Shown: piece after piece, positions 16,604-24,531 of the stretch | Numbering within the stretch: position 1 is the stretch's first letter | Layout: every line of letters starts with the position of its first letter | DNA from: Rhodobacteraceae bacterium F11138 | GTDB taxonomy: Bacteria; Pseudomonadota; Alphaproteobacteria; Rhodobacterales; Rhodobacteraceae | Length of the DNA stretch: 64,000 nucleotides | Assembly: GCA_016521575.1 (NCBI GenBank) | Contig: JAEKDP010000009.1 | Location: forward strand, 62,001-126,000 | Direction: 5' to 3' | Position numbers and translations under genes: made by a program | Notes under the pieces: model-generated | The model's input: the letters and a program-made list of their open reading frames with translations, nothing else | Databases searched by the model: none | Told to the model about the DNA's origin: nothing

Positions 16604-17791
16604 TCAGGCGTCTTCGATCCCGTCGAACAGCCCGGGGCTGAATTCTTCCCAGAACGCCAGAATCCCGGATTTGTTCAGCGGCGACATCCAGCCGAACCGT
16701 TCAAAATCGGCCCGATGCGCCGGGTCGGTGATCTGGTTCAGGAACAGACGGCGATCGGCGTCGCGCTGTGTCGGGCTGCGCGCCTGTACCGCCGCCTGCA
16801 CGCGCCCCAGCCGACGCGCCTGCGCACTGTTTGGCGCCGGTGCGGTTTCGGGCTGCTCGGCGGCGCCGAAATCACCGTCCAGCGCCGCGCTCAGATATCC
16901 GACCATGCTTTTGACGTTCTTGCGGGTGCCGACATAATCCAGCTTGGCCGCGACCTGCTCTTCGCCGTGGGACGTCAGCCATTGCCGCGCCAGCCGGTCG
17001 CTCACCCCCAGATCGCGCAGCCGCCCATAGACCGCGCCATGGCGCACCCCCGCCCCATCGTCCAGATCCAGGATCGCCAGTTGCGGGTTTTCCTTGATCA
17101 GGAACCGGATATCCGTCACCGTCCGCCCCCGTTTGCGGGTTTCGGGGCGAATGACGATATTGCTGGTCTTGTTGACCTCGTTCACCGCCGGTTTGATCAC
17201 CTTGGCGTTCAGATGCTTGTAGCTTTCATAATAGCTGGACCCCTCGACCCCCATCAGGCGGCGAAACAGATCCAGCGACCACCACCCCGTGCTGCCTGTG
17301 CGCACGAAGCGGAAACAATTCTCATACAGCGCCAGCGCATGGCCGCTGGTGAACCGGCGCTGAATGTTCAGGTTGATCAGCGCGAACACCTTGGGGTCGT
17401 GCATCTTGTCCGCCAGCGCCGGGGAATAGGCATATTCGCACACCCCGCCCTTCAGCGTCGCATAGCTCAGCAAACTGGAAACCCCCCATTCCTGGCGGCC
17501 CTCGCTGTCCAGCATGTCCCATTCGGCCACCGTTTCGGCCAACCCCTTCAGCGATGTCTTGAGCGTATCCAGATCATTGGAATTGTAGCCGATCATCAGA
17601 CACAGGGTGCGCGCGTCGATCTGGTGGCGCGGCTGGCTGGTCAGGGTGTCATAGGCATTCAACAGCAGCACATTGGACAGCTTGCGCTGCAACAGCGTCA
17701 ATTTGCCGGACACATGGATCGCCGCCACATGTTTCTTCACCGCCGCGCGGCGCAGCGATCCGGTCAACCGGTCGCGGGGAATCTCATCCAT
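16604..17791 (-). CDS. Rep_3-type plasmid replication initiator
   Basis: A 395-residue initiator of the Rep_3 superfamily (roseobacter RepB-type). The N-terminal half carries the winged-helix initiator fold: VSGKLTLLQRKLSNVLLLNAYD, LMIGYNSNDLDTLKTSLKGL and YSPALADKMHDPKVFALI are typical. The second winged helix (SGHALALYENCFRF, WWSLDLFRRLMGV, KVIKPAVNEVNKTSN) follows. It would bind iterons and open the origin. The iterons lie directly upstream (17.87-18.11 kb), and parA-parB are divergent on the other side, which is the standard plasmid module. No truncation is seen. Confidence 0.9.
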   Translation of the reverse strand: MDEIPRDRLTGSLRRAAVKKHVAAIHVSGKLTLLQRKLSNVLLLNAYDTLTSQPRHQIDARTLCLMIGYNSNDLDTLKTSLKGLAETVAEWDMLDSEGRQEWGVSSLLSYATLKGGVCEYAYSPALADKMHDPKVFALINLNIQRRFTSGHALALYENCFRFVRTGSTGWWSLDLFRRLMGVEGSSYYESYKHLNAKVIKPAVNEVNKTSNIVIRPETRKRGRTVTDIRFLIKENPQLAILDLDDGAGVRHGAVYGRLRDLGVSDRLARQWLTSHGEEQVAAKLDYVGTRKNVKSMVGYLSAALDGDFGAAEQPETAPAPNSAQARRLGRVQAAVQARSPTQRDADRRLFLNQITDPAHRADFERFGWMSPLNKSGILAFWEEFSPGLFDGIEDA

Positions 17792-17874
17792 GTCTACTGC
17801 CCTTTTTTTCGCAGTATGCCCGTTCAGGCACCCGCGATCAATCCGCTCTCAGGTTCTTTTCGCACCATCCGCAC

Positions 17875-17946
17875 GGTCCCGTAAACGGGAACCTAAGGGC
17901 TTCGGGCCGCCCCAGGCGGGCCTCAAAGGGACCTGTTTACGGGACC
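17875..17946. promoter_or_regulatory. Inverted iteron-core pair upstream of rep
   Basis: GGTCCCGTAAACGGGAACC at 17875-17893 contains the inverted repeat TCCCGT-AA-ACGGGA. A second copy in the opposite orientation, with GTTTACGGGACC at its end, lies at 17928-17946. In Rep_3 plasmids such inverted core repeats in the rep promoter are bound by Rep dimers and repress rep. Here they lie 85-155 bases upstream of the rep start. Confidence 0.6.
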
Positions 17947-18022
17947 GACCCTGGGGATAACCCGGGCCCGAGTCCCTTAAAATGGCCGATTCGCACCCAA
18001 ACCGCTCTCTGGTCCCCCAAAA

Positions 18023-18110
18023 CCCGCGAATCGGCCCCCCAGCCCCCGTATCCGGCCCCCCTTGATCCCGCAAACGGGTGCCATTGATCCCGTATCCGGG
18101 ACCCCAAAAC
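18023..18110 (+). repeat. Four 22-bp iterons
   Basis: Four direct repeats with an exact 22-bp period start at 18023, 18045, 18067 and 18089. Each begins CCCG: CCCGCGAATCGG, CCCGTATCCGG, CCCGCAAACGGG and CCCGTATCCGGG; copies 2 and 3 share the spacer end TTGAT. The period of about two helical turns places initiator monomers on one face of the DNA, as in other iteron origins. The first copy is the most degenerate. Confidence 0.75.
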
Positions 18111-18212
18111 GGGGCAAACCTTTGACATGGCGTCATATTTTCATCCCAAAGATTCTAAACTTCCTAAAGACTCTACAACTTTGTGCCTGCTGTTTTTCCT
18201 GAAATTGGATTG

Positions 18213-18227
18213 GTTTCGCCGCGAAAC
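18213..18227. promoter_or_regulatory. Candidate parS (module 1), copy upstream of parA
   Basis: The sequence GTTTCGCCGCGAAAC has arms GTTTCGC and GCGAAAC around one base. It is one of four identical copies in the module and lies 87 bases before the parA start, where ParB or ParA binding could also regulate the par promoter. The half-sites resemble those of chromosomal parS (GTTTCACGTGAAAC). Confidence 0.7.
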
Positions 18228-18313
18228 CCGGCAAATCGATTCCCTTTGGGCTGGATGTGTGCGATAGTTCTATCAAAAACACGCAATAAGCAGAACATCA
18301 CCAAGGATACAGG

Positions 18314-19741
18314 ATGAGCACAGGCAAAGGCCCCCCGCCTCCATACTTCAACATCGACCCCGCCGCCGCGGCGGCCAGATTGTCTGATCCTATCGACACT
18401 GCCCGATTCGCCAAAGCGGCGGCTTTTGCTGCCAAGGGACGGCAGGATCTGGCCAAGCGCGGCTATGCCCCGGATGGCGAGAAACGGCTGCGGCGGTTCT
18501 CGACCTGGGAGATCTGCAAATACCTGATTCCGGTGGCCCCCGCGCATTTTCGTCGGGTGCTCAAGAAATATCCCGATCTGCCCCAGGGCACCGGCGAGGG
18601 AAATTCGAAATGGTTCACCCTGGACGAGGTCCTGCGCCTGCGCCGCCATTTTGCCGCCGGCGGGGCGGCGGACCGGGAATATCAGCCCTGGCGGCCCGAA
18701 GGGCTGCCCGCCAAGATCGTCGCGGTGTCCAATTTCAAGGGCGGCACCAGCAAGACCACCACCACCGCCCATCTGGCCATGTCGGCCGCGCTGGACGGGT
18801 ATCGGGTGCTGGTGATCGACCTGGACAGCCAGGGGTCGCTGACCTCGATCATGGGGGGCAAGGTGGCGGACGAATGGTCCACCGCCTTTCCGCTGCTGGC
18901 CAAGGATTACGCCACCACGGTTCAGGCCGAAAACACCGTCCGCGCCGCCGCCGGAACCCCGCCGCTGCCGCTGGATGAAACCCTGACCGAGGCGCTCAAG
19001 GTTTCGCCGCGAAACCTGATCCAGACGACCCACTGGCCCAATATCGACCTGCTGGGCGCGCAGCTCAATCTCTATTGGGCCGAATTCCAGATCCCGGTCT
19101 GGCGCATGGGTCTGCGCAGCTGGTCGCTGTGGGATGCGCTGGCCAACGCGCTGAACAACGAGCGGATCGTCGATGAGTATGACATCATCTTTCTCGATAC
19201 GCCCCCTGCCCTGGGCTATCTGACGATCAACGCTCTGGCGGCAGCCGACATCCTGCTGGTGCCCCTGGGGGCGTCCTTTCTGGAATTTGACAGCACGGGG
19301 CGGTTTTTTGACATGCTCTATTCGACCTTCGCCAGTATCGAAGAAGGTGAAAACGCCGTGCGCCGCCGTGACGGGCTGCCCGAGGTCAAGTTCGAATGGG
19401 ACGCGGTGCGGGCCTTGATCACCCGCTTTGATGCCGGGCAGCAGACCGATCTGGCCAATGTGATTCAGGCCTATTTCGGCGATTTCATGACCACCTACCG
19501 GCAGGAAATGACGGCGATGGTGGGTCAGGCGGGCGAGCAGGTCAACGGCATCTATGAAGCGGATTATCGCGAATTCAACCGCGAGACCTATGTGCGCGGG
19601 CGCGAGACCTTTGACCGCACCTGGGCCGAGGTCAAGGAGCTGATCCTGGGCACCTGGTGGCGCGACCTGCAAGAGGCCGAGGCAGAAGCAGCCGGGGCAG
19701 AGGCGCAGGCAGAACGGGCCGCGAAAGCGGCTGGCGAATAG
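18314..19741 (+). CDS. parA: Plasmid partition ATPase ParA (module 1)
   Basis: A 475-residue large ParA with an N-terminal DNA-binding region (RRFSTWEICKYLIPVAPAHFRRVLKKY, about 60-86) and a Walker-type ATPase domain: deviant Walker A KGGTSKTT at 142-149, Walker A' VLVIDLDSQGSL, and Walker B IIFLDTPPALGYL. Such ParAs repress their own operon and move ParB-bound plasmids over the nucleoid. The C-terminal tail is Glu/Ala-rich. A palindrome copy (19001-19015) is embedded in its coding sequence as codons for VSPRN. parB follows 10 bases later. It is paralogous to the ParA at 33.4 kb. Confidence 0.93.
   Translation: MSTGKGPPPPYFNIDPAAAAARLSDPIDTARFAKAAAFAAKGRQDLAKRGYAPDGEKRLRRFSTWEICKYLIPVAPAHFRRVLKKYPDLPQGTGEGNSKWFTLDEVLRLRRHFAAGGAADREYQPWRPEGLPAKIVAVSNFKGGTSKTTTTAHLAMSAALDGYRVLVIDLDSQGSLTSIMGGKVADEWSTAFPLLAKDYATTVQAENTVRAAAGTPPLPLDETLTEALKVSPRNLIQTTHWPNIDLLGAQLNLYWAEFQIPVWRMGLRSWSLWDALANALNNERIVDEYDIIFLDTPPALGYLTINALAAADILLVPLGASFLEFDSTGRFFDMLYSTFASIEEGENAVRRRDGLPEVKFEWDAVRALITRFDAGQQTDLANVIQAYFGDFMTTYRQEMTAMVGQAGEQVNGIYEADYREFNRETYVRGRETFDRTWAEVKELILGTWWRDLQEAEAEAAGAEAQAERAAKAAGE
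19001..19015. promoter_or_regulatory. Candidate parS (module 1), copy inside parA
   Basis: An exact GTTTCGCCGCGAAAC inside the parA reading frame, encoding Val-Ser-Pro-Arg-Asn. Confidence 0.6.
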
Positions 19742-19751
19742 GAGCGGATGA

Positions 19752-20891
19752 ATGGCCAAACGCAGAAAGCTTCAAGCCCCCAGCAGCGATGATCTGAGCC
19801 GGATCGAGGATGAGTTTCGCCGCGAAACCTCGGAAGGGGGCGGATCGGCGGCCGCATCCGCCGCCGGCCGGGCGGTGGCCCCGATCGCCCAGATCGCGGC
19901 CGAGACAGCGGCCCATGTGGAAACCGGCGATCCGGCATACCGGGCCGAGCAGGCCCGCAATGCCGCCGATGCGCAGCGCCTGCGCCAGGCGCGCGAACAG
20001 GGGCTGCTGATCGTAGAGCTGCCGCTGGAAGAAATCGATGGCGACGCCATGATCCGCGACCGCACGGTTCTGGACGAAGAGCAGATGATCGAGCTGCGCC
20101 AGTCCATCGCCGCCAGCGGGCTGCGCCTGCCCGTCGAGGTCATCGAACTGGAGACCCCGCGCGACGACGGGGTGCGCTATGCGCTGGTGTCGGGCTATCG
20201 CCGGTTGATGGCGGTGCGCGGGCTGTATGAGCTGACCGAGAACCCCAGGTATCAGGCGATCCGGGCGGTCATCCGGCCCGCAAAGGGGGCCGACGCGGCC
20301 TTTGTGTCGATGGTCGAGGAAAACGAAGTCCGCTCCGAGCTGAGCCAGTTCGAACGCGGCCGGATCGCGGTGATTTCGGCCCAGCAGGGGGCGTTCGTCA
20401 ATGTCGAGGACGCGGTCAACCGCCTGTTCGCCACCGCATCCAAGGCCAAGCGATCCAAGGTGCGGTCGTTTGCGCTGATCTTCGAGGAACTGGGCGACAT
20501 GCTGATCTTTCCCGAGGCCCTGTCCGAGAAACGCGGGCTGCAGTTGGCCCAGGCCCTGCGGGGCGGGGCAGAGACCGCCCTGCGCGACGCGCTGGCCAGC
20601 GCCGACACCCAGACGCCCGAAGACGAATGGGCCGCCATCGAGCATGTGATCGCTTCGAGCGAACCGGCGCCGCGTGATGCGCGCCGGGGCGGGCGGCCCC
20701 GTTCGACCCCCCGTGGCACCCCGGCGTCGGGGTGGCAGAACGCCGAAACCCTGCGGACCTCGTCGGGGATCACGATACGCAAGATGCGCGACGAAAAGGG
20801 GTTTCTGCTGCGGTTCGAGGGGCGCGGGCTGGATCAGGATCTGATGGAATCGCTGATGTCTGAAATCCGCGTCCTGCTGGAGCGTCCCTGA
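19752..20891 (+). CDS. parB: Plasmid partition protein ParB (module 1)
   Basis: A 379-residue ParB/RepB-family DNA-binding protein. A basic N-terminus (MAKRRKLQAPS) of the kind that stimulates ParA is followed by the ParB nuclease-like/CTPase domain (LRQSIAASGLRLPVEVIEL, YALVSGYRRLMAVRGL) and the NEVRSELSQFERGRIAVIS motif that leads into the helix-turn-helix. The C-terminus (about residues 320-379) is the likely dimerisation domain. GGAGCGGATGA precedes the ATG. Palindrome copies lie near its 5' end and directly after its stop codon. Confidence 0.92.
   Translation: MAKRRKLQAPSSDDLSRIEDEFRRETSEGGGSAAASAAGRAVAPIAQIAAETAAHVETGDPAYRAEQARNAADAQRLRQAREQGLLIVELPLEEIDGDAMIRDRTVLDEEQMIELRQSIAASGLRLPVEVIELETPRDDGVRYALVSGYRRLMAVRGLYELTENPRYQAIRAVIRPAKGADAAFVSMVEENEVRSELSQFERGRIAVISAQQGAFVNVEDAVNRLFATASKAKRSKVRSFALIFEELGDMLIFPEALSEKRGLQLAQALRGGAETALRDALASADTQTPEDEWAAIEHVIASSEPAPRDARRGGRPRSTPRGTPASGWQNAETLRTSSGITIRKMRDEKGFLLRFEGRGLDQDLMESLMSEIRVLLERP
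19814..19828. promoter_or_regulatory. Candidate parS (module 1), copy near the 5' end of parB
   Basis: An exact GTTTCGCCGCGAAAC 62 bases into parB, encoding part of EFRRETS. Confidence 0.6.
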
Positions 20892-20913
20892 CAGGTTTCG
20901 CCGCGAAACCTGT
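20891..20913. promoter_or_regulatory. Candidate parS (module 1), extended copy after parB
   Basis: The longest copy: arms ACAGGTTTCGC and GCGAAACCTGT around a central C, overlapping the last base of the parB stop codon. It contains the same 15-base core (20895-20909) as the other three copies and is the best candidate for the primary centromere site. Confidence 0.7.
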
Positions 20914-20933
20914 CTGTCACCGTGTCACCCCAG

Positions 20934-20970
20934 CCCGCCGTCCGCCCCGGCCCGGCGGGTTTGTGATTTT
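20934..20970 (+). terminator. Rho-independent terminator after parB
   Basis: The stem arms CCCGCCG (20934-20940) and CGGCGGG (20953-20959) are followed by TTTGTGATTTTT. It lies 43 bases after parB and would end the parAB transcript. Confidence 0.7.
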
Positions 20971-21299
20971 TGATTTATATGAATGATTTCAGCATGTTAC
21001 GCGATTCTTCTGGCCGGGCAGCGTCACGCCATCCTGCACCAGGCCGGGTCTTGTGCCCCGACTGACAGTATTCGCCCGACAGCAGGAGAGCCGGATGGCC
21101 AGACGCATGGCGGGGTTGCAGGGTGATTGGCATCCCCGGCGGCGCTGTTTACAGTGACCCGTCCGCGCCCCGTTGTGGCTGTAGGCGGTGATCCGGCGTC
21201 GGGGTGCGCCGTCCCGGAAACCGCCGCCCGCGATCCGGGGCCGTGCAGGGAAGACATTGCCGCGGTGCAGTCCCGCGGCCAGAACAGGAGAGGTCATTC
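20971..21299. other. Gene-free stretch, nothing recognised
   Basis: The first part is AT-rich (TTTATATGAATGATTTCAGC) and could hold a promoter; the rest is GC-rich without a supported reading frame. It carries the leader and ribosome-binding site (AGGAGAGG) of the FAD oxidoreductase gene. It may mark one edge of the plasmid-type module. Confidence 0.5.
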
Positions 21300-22517
21300 A
21301 TGGCTGGGCGAACTGAAACGCCAATACGCGCGTCTTATGATGTGATCGTCGTGGGCGGTGCCATCATGGGGTCTTCGACGGCGTGGTTTCTGACGCAGAA
21401 CAGTGATTTCAACGGCAGGATTCTGGTGATCGAACGGGATATGAGCTATGAATCCTGTTCGACCGCCCATACCAACAGCTGTATGCGCCAACAGTTCTCG
21501 GCCGAATTGAACGTGCGGATCAGCCAGTATGCCGCCGATTTCGTCAAGAACCTGCGCAGCCACATGGGGGGCGACGAACGGGTGCCTGACCTGTCGATCC
21601 GCTCGTTCGGGTACATGTACCTGGCCGACACCGACGGTTTTGCCGAGGTGCTGCGCAAGAACCAAAAGATTCAGGCGGCGGCGGGGGCCGGAACCCGGTT
21701 GATGGACCCGGATGAGATCAAGGCCGCCTATCCGTTCTATAATGTTGACGACATCGTTCTGGGGTCGATCAATCGCGTCGACGAAGGGTACTGGGACGGG
21801 GCGGCGGTGTTCGATTGGTGGCGGCGTCAGGCGCGGGAACGCGGCGTCGAATACATCGAGAACGAGGTGGTTGCGATCAACCGCAACGCCGCCGGCACCC
21901 GCGTCCAGAGCGTCACGCTGAAATCGGGCGAAGTGATCGCCTGTGGCCAGCTGGTCAATGCTTCGGGTCCGCGTGCGGCGATCACGGCGCGGATGGCCGG
22001 CATCGAAGTGCCTGTCGAGCCGCGCAAACGCTATACGTGGATCTTCAAGGCCGACAAGCCTCTGGATCGGGACCTGCCCCTGACCATCGACCCTTCGGGG
22101 GTCCACGTCCGGGAAAATGGCGGCGGAACCTATATGTGCGGCGGTCATCCCGATGATGACCCTGCCGTGGCGTGCGATGATTTCACGATGGATTTCTCAT
22201 TCTGGGAAAACCACGCCTGGCCCATCATTGCCACCCGCATTCCGCAGTTCGAGGCGATCAAGGTACAGTCCGAATGGGTGGGGCATTACGCCATGAACGC
22301 TTTCGATCAAAACGCGATCGTGGGACCACATCCGGAGTTGCAGAACTTCATTTTTCTCAATGGGTTCTCCGGTCATGGCTTGCAGCAGGCCCCGGCAATG
22401 GGCCGCGGCACGGCGGAATGGCTGACCTATGGCGAATATCGCAGTCTGGATCTGAGCCCGTTTTGCTATGACCGTATCTTCGCGCGCGATGCGATCGTGG
22501 AAAAGGCCGTGATCTAG
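21300..22517 (+). CDS. FAD-dependent oxidoreductase (DAO family)
   Basis: A 405-residue flavoprotein of the D-amino-acid/sarcosine oxidase fold. The dinucleotide-binding motif YDVIVVGGAIMGSSTAWFL (GxGxxG-like GGAIMG at 19-24) and the acidic ribose-binding ERDMSYE are near the N-terminus, and the C-terminal flavin motif NFIFLNGFSGHGLQQAPAMG is clear. The sequence resembles the FOXRED1-like group. It probably oxidises an amine or N-methyl amino acid, but the substrate cannot be read from the sequence. The ATG at 21300 has AGGAGAGG upstream. It stands alone between the parB terminator and the TonB operon. Confidence 0.85.
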   Translation: MAGRTETPIRASYDVIVVGGAIMGSSTAWFLTQNSDFNGRILVIERDMSYESCSTAHTNSCMRQQFSAELNVRISQYAADFVKNLRSHMGGDERVPDLSIRSFGYMYLADTDGFAEVLRKNQKIQAAAGAGTRLMDPDEIKAAYPFYNVDDIVLGSINRVDEGYWDGAAVFDWWRRQARERGVEYIENEVVAINRNAAGTRVQSVTLKSGEVIACGQLVNASGPRAAITARMAGIEVPVEPRKRYTWIFKADKPLDRDLPLTIDPSGVHVRENGGGTYMCGGHPDDDPAVACDDFTMDFSFWENHAWPIIATRIPQFEAIKVQSEWVGHYAMNAFDQNAIVGPHPELQNFIFLNGFSGHGLQQAPAMGRGTAEWLTYGEYRSLDLSPFCYDRIFARDAIVEKAVI

Positions 22518-22694
22518 GTGATGTTTGCCGGTTGTTCCGCGCCGACAAAGACACGGCAAGGAACCGCGACAGATCCATTGCGGTCCTTCCGCCCGGGAAT
22601 TTTCTGCGATATGAGATGGAGCGCGCCGGTCATGACCTGACCCGGACGATCCGGTTGGACACCATGCAACCAAGACGCAACAAGGAGCCAACTC

Positions 22695-23129
22695 ATGTCT
22701 TTTCACAGACTCGCTCTGGGCCTGCTGACCGCCCTTGCCGTGCCGGTTGCCGTGCTGGCGCAGGCCGGGAATACCGCTTCCGCGCGGCTTTTTCTGGAAC
22801 TCAACACGGTTCAGGATGTTGGCGAAGCATGCAGATTGACGTTTCTGGTGCGCAACGAAACAGGCACCTCCATCGACAAGGCCGTATTCGAGACGGTGAT
22901 TTTCGACCGCTCGGACGGGGTTATCAGCCTGTCGCTGTTCAATTTCCGCGACATGCCCGCGGATCGTCCGCGCGTGCGCCAGTTTGAGCTGCCCGACATC
23001 GCCTGCGACTCTGTCGGGCAGGTGCTGATCAACGGTGCGAATTCCTGTATTGTGGACGGGGCTGAAAGCGCCGTTTGCGAAACGGAACTTTCCCCCAACA
23101 GCCGGCTTGACGTGGAGTTGCTCGGATGA
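22695..23129 (+). CDS. Periplasmic protein heading the TonB operon
   Basis: A 144-residue protein with a signal peptide (MSFHRLALGLLTALAVPVAVLAQ) and a mature domain with an immunoglobulin-like look: conserved CRLTFLVRNETG, then NFRDMPADRPRVRQFELPDIACDSV, with four cysteines available for two disulfides. AAGGAG precedes the start. Its stop overlaps the exbB start by four bases, so it is part of the ExbB/ExbD/TonB operon. The function is not recognised; a periplasmic partner of the energy-transducing complex is an inference. Confidence 0.7.
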   Translation: MSFHRLALGLLTALAVPVAVLAQAGNTASARLFLELNTVQDVGEACRLTFLVRNETGTSIDKAVFETVIFDRSDGVISLSLFNFRDMPADRPRVRQFELPDIACDSVGQVLINGANSCIVDGAESAVCETELSPNSRLDVELLG

Positions 23130-23791
23130 ACCCGCTGGATGGAGCGCGCGATATTCTGCAGCTTGGCGGCCCGGTGGTGGCGATCCTTTTCGTCGTGTCG
23201 GTGCTGACATTGGGCGTGGTTCTGTACAAGATCTGGCAATTCGCGGCCTCTGGTGTCGGGCGGCATCGTGTGTTGTCCGAGGCCCTGGCCGCCTGGGAAA
23301 GCGGCGATCGGATGGCCGCGCGCGCCCGTCTGGCGCAAAGCCGCAGCTATCTGGCACCGCTGGTCGGATCGGCGATGCAGGCCCCGGCGGTGCCGGGTCT
23401 GGACGGGCGTTTTGACGCCGAGGCCGGGCTGGCACTGGCCGGGCTGGAGCGCGGGTTTCGGTTTCTCGACACGGTCGCCCAGTTGGCACCGTTGCTGGGG
23501 CTGTTTGGCACCGTCCTGGGCATGATCGAAGCGTTCCGCAGCCTGCAAACGGCCGGGTCGTCTGTCGACCCGTCATTGCTGGCCGGAGGGATCTGGGTGG
23601 CCCTGCTGACGACGGCGGTGGGCCTGGCTGTGGCGATGCCGACCTCGATGGCCTTGGCCTGGCTGGAAAGCCGCACCGCCCGTGAACGGGTTTTCGCGGA
23701 CAAGGCGCTGCGAACCGTCCTGGTGTCGGGCCCTGCCCCGGACCCCGCCGCAGAGGCCGAGCCTGTTGCCGCAACCCCAAGCCATGCGTAA
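23126..23791 (+). CDS. exbB: MotA/TolQ/ExbB proton-channel protein
   Basis: A 221-residue ExbB-type inner-membrane protein with three helices: one at about 11-35, and two in the conserved C-terminal part (LGLFGTVLGMIEAFRSLQTAGS and GGIWVALLTTAVGLAVAMPTS). With ExbD it forms the proton channel that energises TonB. The start overlaps the previous stop (ATGA) and the stop overlaps the first exbD by eight bases. Confidence 0.92.
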   Translation: MNPLDGARDILQLGGPVVAILFVVSVLTLGVVLYKIWQFAASGVGRHRVLSEALAAWESGDRMAARARLAQSRSYLAPLVGSAMQAPAVPGLDGRFDAEAGLALAGLERGFRFLDTVAQLAPLLGLFGTVLGMIEAFRSLQTAGSSVDPSLLAGGIWVALLTTAVGLAVAMPTSMALAWLESRTARERVFADKALRTVLVSGPAPDPAAEAEPVAATPSHA

Positions 23792-24149
23792 CACCGCGCC
23801 CTTTGTCCGGCGTCGGATGTCGATGACGCCGCTCATTGATGTGATTTTCCTGCTGTTGCTGTTCTTCATGCTGTCCTCGACCTTTTCCAGCTTTGGTGAA
23901 ATTGAGCTGAACCAGTCCGCGGCCGGGGCGGGTGCACCGGCTGAACCCGCGGATCGGGTTTTTGTGCAGCTGGGGGCGAAAAGGCTGGTGCTGAACGGCA
24001 CCCCGGTGACGCTGGATGAACTGGCGGCGCAGATTGAAACGGGGCAGGTTCTGGTCAGCCTTGACGCCGATGCGACGGCGCAGCGGGTGGTCGATCTGCT
24101 GGTTCGGCTGCGCGGGCGCAGCGGTCTGAGCGTCACGGTGCTGGAGTAG
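23784..24149 (+). CDS. exbD: ExbD/TolR biopolymer transport protein (first copy)
   Basis: A 121-residue protein with one membrane helix carrying the proton-channel aspartate (MSMTPLIDVIFLLLLFFMLS; Asp within LIDV) and a periplasmic domain. The start at 23784 overlaps exbB by eight bases. Two different ExbD genes in tandem suggest a heteromeric complex. Confidence 0.9.
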   Translation: MRNTAPFVRRRMSMTPLIDVIFLLLLFFMLSSTFSSFGEIELNQSAAGAGAPAEPADRVFVQLGAKRLVLNGTPVTLDELAAQIETGQVLVSLDADATAQRVVDLLVRLRGRSGLSVTVLE

Positions 24150-24153
24150 CCGC

Positions 24154-24531
24154 ATGATCCGCACCTCGCCTCCACGCCGCAATCGCGACTCGACCATCGC
24201 GATGATAAACGTCGTGTTCCTGATGCTGATCTTTTTCCTGATCGCAGGCACGATCGCGGTGCCGTTGGAGCCGGATCTGGAACTTGTCGATACGGCTGGC
24301 CTGCAAGGGCGCGAACCGCCTGATGCCCTGGTGCTGCACCGGGATGGCAGGCTGAGCTTTCGGGGCCAGCCAACCAGCGCCCAGGCCTTCATGGCCGGGC
24401 ATGACGCAGGGCCGGTTCGGGTCGTTCCGGACCGGAATGCGGCAGGGCCGCGCCTGATCGAGGTGACCGGCGCGCTGCGTCGCCTGGGCGCGTCGTCCGT
24501 GTTGCTGGTGACCGAGCGGGCTCTGGAATGA
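24154..24531 (+). CDS. ExbD/TolR biopolymer transport protein (second copy)
   Basis: A 125-residue ExbD-like protein with one helix (STIAMINVVFLMLIFFLIAG). The usual channel Asp (P-x-x-D-V) is replaced by Asn in AMINVVF, while the first copy keeps it. This copy may therefore be structural rather than proton-conducting. It starts four bases after the first exbD and overlaps tonB by four bases. Confidence 0.85.
   Translation: MIRTSPPRRNRDSTIAMINVVFLMLIFFLIAGTIAVPLEPDLELVDTAGLQGREPPDALVLHRDGRLSFRGQPTSAQAFMAGHDAGPVRVVPDRNAAGPRLIEVTGALRRLGASSVLLVTERALE

Larger units (their letters stand above)
17792..18313. other. Replication origin region
   Basis: This 522-base gene-free stretch lies between the divergent rep and parA genes. 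It holds an inverted pair of iteron-like cores near the rep promoter, a 22-bp iteron array, an AT-rich segment (about 18125-18180, containing CATATTTTCATC and further A/T runs) that could be the unwinding site, and one palindrome of the partition-site type. The layout matches an iteron-controlled plasmid origin. Confidence 0.8.

Noticed and set aside
16587-16614. Hairpin AAGACGCC/GGCGTCTT between the IclR-like gene and rep
   Set aside because: One arm lies in the rep coding end and no T-run follows on either strand, so terminator function is not supported.
22197-24392. A 731-codon minus-strand frame across the TonB operon
   Set aside because: It is antisense to exbB/exbD and rich in Arg/Pro/Gln, as expected of a shadow frame.
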